Origin: Selenomonas bovis DSM 23594 | Lineage (GTDB): Bacteria; Bacillota; Negativicutes; Selenomonadales; Selenomonadaceae | NCBI RefSeq assembly: GCF_000381005.1 | Contig: NZ_KB908381.1 | Location: 124,001 to 188,000 of the forward strand | Length of the DNA stretch: 64,000 bases | Direction of reading: 5' to 3' | Shown here: piece by piece, positions 61,748-64,000 of the stretch | Layout: every line of letters begins with the position of its first letter | Position numbering within the stretch: position 1 is the stretch's first letter | Notes under the pieces: model-generated | Seen by the model: the letters and a program-made list of their open reading frames with translations, nothing else | Told to the model about the DNA's origin: nothing | Databases searched by the model: none | Translations under genes and position numbers: made by a program

Positions 61748-61958
61748 AATGCCTTCTCCCTTCCTGGGCCCATTACGGACACAGTACGTTCCCACTTGAA
61801 AATTCACTCTCAGGAAAATGTATACGCGTCCCAAAACGTACATTTGTACATACAATTTATAATCCTTGCTATATAGTATAGCATATCCCGTCAAGTTTTT
61901 GACCGTGTTTCAACAATTTTCATTTTTAGGAACGGTTTTCTATTTGTACAACTTGGCA

Positions 61959-62717
61959 TCACTTACCGCCCTGTTCAATCTGACGGATCTCATCCTTGGA
62001 AGCGTTTTCGAGCGCGGCATCCTGGAACTCTTGATTATGCGGCAAATCCATCACAAATCGATCTGTCTTGTTGAGCAGCGCCTTGCCTCGCTCCATCTCG
62101 ATATCGAATACATGCCCCCCACAGATGCAGGCATCGTCGAGAAAATGGAAATGCCAACCCGCAGTATTCACCCCCTCGAGATACTGCGGGAAATAAAAAC
62201 AGACGAGCGAACCTGAAATATTCTCAAATACGAACCGGCGCTCATCCTTCGCGAGCACCTCGGCAAACTTCTTGAACGGAGGCTCCTGCTTGAGTTCTGT
62301 GCGCGCAGCAACGCGGTGAAAAACGCCGTCCACACGCACGATGTAGAGATTGTTCGCGCCGAGCAACTCGACGCGCTCATCAAGAAGTCCGCGCAGCGCA
62401 TCAAGGCTCTCCATGGCACCGAGGCTGATGGTATCTCCTTCCTCGAGGAACGAAACGCTTGCAAATGTCACACGATCTTCCATCGCCGCGAGCCGCGCAC
62501 TTCCATCACTGAGGATTCTGTAACAGCGGTGGTTGAGCAAGATAAGCTCCCCATCAGCCGCATGGAACATCCCCAGACCGATATCTCCGAAGCGCAGGAG
62601 CTGTTCCACCGTCGTCGCGCCATAATAATTCCCCATGATCAGAGATTGCAGCGTTGAAATCTGATAGATGGGCTGCTTCTTCTTGAGATAACGGACGGGC
62701 GAAGTGAGAAAATCCAT
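61959..62717 (-). CDS. budA: Alpha-acetolactate decarboxylase
   Basis: 252 aa. IYQISTLQSLIMGNYYG and FGDIGLGMFHAADGELILLN are family signatures; the zinc ligands H189, H191 and H202 are in GWHFHFLDD and GGHVFD. It converts acetolactate to acetoin, diverting pyruvate to neutral products. No acetolactate synthase is beside it. Start ATG with AAAGGAG upstream and its own promoter. Confidence 0.94.
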   Translation of the reverse strand: MDFLTSPVRYLKKKQPIYQISTLQSLIMGNYYGATTVEQLLRFGDIGLGMFHAADGELILLNHRCYRILSDGSARLAAMEDRVTFASVSFLEEGDTISLGAMESLDALRGLLDERVELLGANNLYIVRVDGVFHRVAARTELKQEPPFKKFAEVLAKDERRFVFENISGSLVCFYFPQYLEGVNTAGWHFHFLDDACICGGHVFDIEMERGKALLNKTDRFVMDLPHNQEFQDAALENASKDEIRQIEQGGK

Positions 62718-62801
62718 AGAGCATGCTCCTTTGTAACAATATGTCAGCCTGATGCCGCTGGCAGCGAATTAGAAAGCAACATCGCATCGACAACAAAATT
62801 T

Positions 62802-62830
62802 ATTATAACACGTGCTAACGATAACTCCAA
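62802..62830 (-). promoter_or_regulatory. Promoter of the acetolactate decarboxylase gene
   Basis: -35 TTGGAG (62825-62830) and -10 TATAAT (62802-62807), 17-base spacer. Confidence 0.65.
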
Positions 62831-62851
62831 TGAATTTCTTTATCAAGAAAG

Positions 62852-62891
62852 AAAAAAGCCCTCTCAAAAAAGACAAGCGCTTCTTGAGAGG
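62852..62891 (-). terminator. Terminator of purD
   Basis: Stem CCTCTCAA/TTGAGAGG with a 16-base loop, followed by GCTTTTTTC on the minus strand, 18 bases after the stop. Confidence 0.88.
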
Positions 62892-62909
62892 AACTTTTTG
62901 TATCATGTA

Positions 62910-64000
62910 TCAAATCAGCCGTTCAAGTGCACGATGCGCGATATCCTTGCGGAACATCTTATCCTTGAAATCGATAGCGGAAACGCCATCATATGCTTTT
63001 TCCACGGCCTGCGCAACATCTGCCGCCTCTGCAACGACACCGAGCACGCGTCCGCCAGCCGTGACGATCTTACCGTCTTTCTCTGCCGTCCCTGCCTGGA
63101 ACACATGCGCACCTTTGGCTGCCGCCTCAGCAAGCCCCGTAATCTCATAGCCCTTCTGGTAGGACTTCGGATAGCCGCCAGACGCGAGTACGACGCAGAC
63201 CGCTGCGCCGTCACTCCAACGGATGTCGAGATCCTCCAGGCTGCCGTCACCGCGCGCGCATGCCGTCATGATTTCCACGAGATCGCTGCGCAGCAACGGC
63301 AGGACGACCTGTGTCTCAGGATCGCCGAAGCGCGCGTTGAACTCGACGACCTTCGGGCCTTCCGCCGTAATCATGAGCCCAGCGTAGAGGCAGCCCTGAT
63401 ACTTGCGGCCCTCCGCCGCCATCGCACGGATGGCCGGTGCGAGGATGGTCTCTTTCGCCTGCGCGACGAGCGCTGGCGTCATGACAGGCGCCGGCGCGTA
63501 AGTGCCCATGCCGCCTGTATTCGGACCTTTGTCTCCGTCGTAGGCACGCTTGTGATCCTGCGACGAAATCATCGGCACGATGGTCTCGCCGTCGGTGAAT
63601 GCGAGCAGCGACGCCTCTTCGCCGTCCATGAACTCCTCGATGACGACGCGGCTACCCGCCTGTCCGAACTCCTGAGCCTCCATGATGTCCGTGATCGCGC
63701 GCAACGCCTCTTCCTCCGTCATCGCGACGACGACGCCCTTGCCCGCAGCAAGGCCGTCCGCCTTAATGACGATGGGCGCGCCCTCCTTGCGAATGTAGTC
63801 CTTCGCAGCTGCCGCGTCAGTGAAGACTTCATACTTTGCCGTCGGGATGCCATATTTCTTCATGAGTCCCTTGGAAAAGGACTTCGAGCCCTCGATCTCC
63901 GCCGCGAGCTTACGCGGGCCGAAGGCGAGGATGCCTGCCGCTTCGAATGCGTCGACGATGCCGTTCGTGAGCGGCACCTCAGGTCCGACGACGGCGAGGT
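62910..64000 (-). CDS. purD: Phosphoribosylamine--glycine ligase, C-terminal part (cut by window edge)
   Basis: The last 363 codons are present; the N-terminus lies beyond base 64000. The visible part begins LAVVGPEVPLTNGIVD, followed by ATP-grasp motifs (IVIKADGLAAGKGVVVAM; FMDGEEASLLAFTDG), GGMGTYAPAPV and FNARFGDPETQVVLPLL. It makes GAR, the second step of purine synthesis. It ends with a clear terminator, so it is the last gene of its unit, probably a pur operon. Confidence 0.96.
   Translation of the reverse strand, partial: LAVVGPEVPLTNGIVDAFEAAGILAFGPRKLAAEIEGSKSFSKGLMKKYGIPTAKYEVFTDAAAAKDYIRKEGAPIVIKADGLAAGKGVVVAMTEEEALRAITDIMEAQEFGQAGSRVVIEEFMDGEEASLLAFTDGETIVPMISSQDHKRAYDGDKGPNTGGMGTYAPAPVMTPALVAQAKETILAPAIRAMAAEGRKYQGCLYAGLMITAEGPKVVEFNARFGDPETQVVLPLLRSDLVEIMTACARGDGSLEDLDIRWSDGAAVCVVLASGGYPKSYQKGYEITGLAEAAAKGAHVFQAGTAEKDGKIVTAGGRVLGVVAEAADVAQAVEKAYDGVSAIDFKDKMFRKDIAHRALERLI

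Noticed and set aside
1-64000. tRNA or rRNA genes, prophage, transposase or integrase
   Set aside because: No cloverleaf with a GTTCRANNC arm, rRNA segment, phage structural gene or transposase motif was seen between or within the genes.

Overview
The window is a 64 kb piece of a bacterial chromosome, GC-rich (by eye clearly above 50%) and gene-dense. The gene set points to the Negativicutes (Firmicutes with an outer membrane), most likely a Selenomonas/Mitsuokella-type relative: greA-lysS, an IF3-L35-L20 operon with a non-ATG infC start and a leader attenuator, a Thr T-box in front of thrS, short-form hisG with hisZ, a YerC-type HisR, and a mixture of Firmicute and envelope genes. This placement is inference; no rRNA or tRNA gene is present to confirm it. 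Nearly all genes lie on the minus strand. Only the thiamine pyrophosphokinase, an 86-aa protein, an alpha/beta hydrolase, ogt and a Rossmann-fold oxidoreductase are on the plus strand.

Layout. 1-9.5 kb: lysS (cut by the window edge), greA, a GIY-YIG protein, exported cyclophilin, an MBL hydrolase, YitT, two exported unknown proteins, mnmA, a TGS-uridine-kinase fusion, and a Pit phosphate transporter with its DUF47 partner. 9.6-17.1 kb: iscR-iscS, rarA, dut, hfq, miaA, a UPF0173 hydrolase, then thiamine pyrophosphokinase and a TrmH-type methyltransferase in convergent overlap. 17.3-21 kb: rplT, rpmI, infC and thrS with their leaders. 21-25 kb: two tandem DUF445 membrane proteins and galU. 25-34.8 kb: histidine biosynthesis (hisG-D-C-B-H-A-F-IE, followed by a SagB-type nitroreductase and a small membrane protein) and a second unit of hisR-hisZ-HD protein. 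34.9-47 kb: an HlyD-like protein, alaS, a DUF4127-NlpC/P60 pair, YgjP and AlkD, a Tat-exported phosphatase, a hydrolase and ogt. 47-64 kb: bioY, azlCD, gdx, a two-component system, an unusual guaB, a Mn-riboswitch-controlled terC, a radical SAM protein, pth, uppP, an M29 aminopeptidase, an EAL protein, acetolactate decarboxylase and purD (cut by the edge).

Non-coding content is rich. A roughly 165-bp structured repeat (family A) occurs three times between genes (15.2, 42.2 and 47.1 kb). It has inverted termini, an invariant 16-nt core, and internal helices whose pairing is kept although the bases change. Two short hairpins (38.9 and 58.8 kb) look like its fused termini. A second palindromic repeat (family B, about 53 bp) occurs twice (17.2 and 52.8 kb). 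Regulatory RNAs are a Thr T-box, a yybP-ykoY (Mn2+) riboswitch, an IF3/L20 leader with a terminator, and an unassigned long hairpin in front of gdx. Many transcription units start at a clear sigma-70 type promoter with a 17-nt spacer. The most notable protein is a GuaB that looks like the Tritrichomonas foetus IMP dehydrogenase. No CRISPR array, transposase or prophage was seen.
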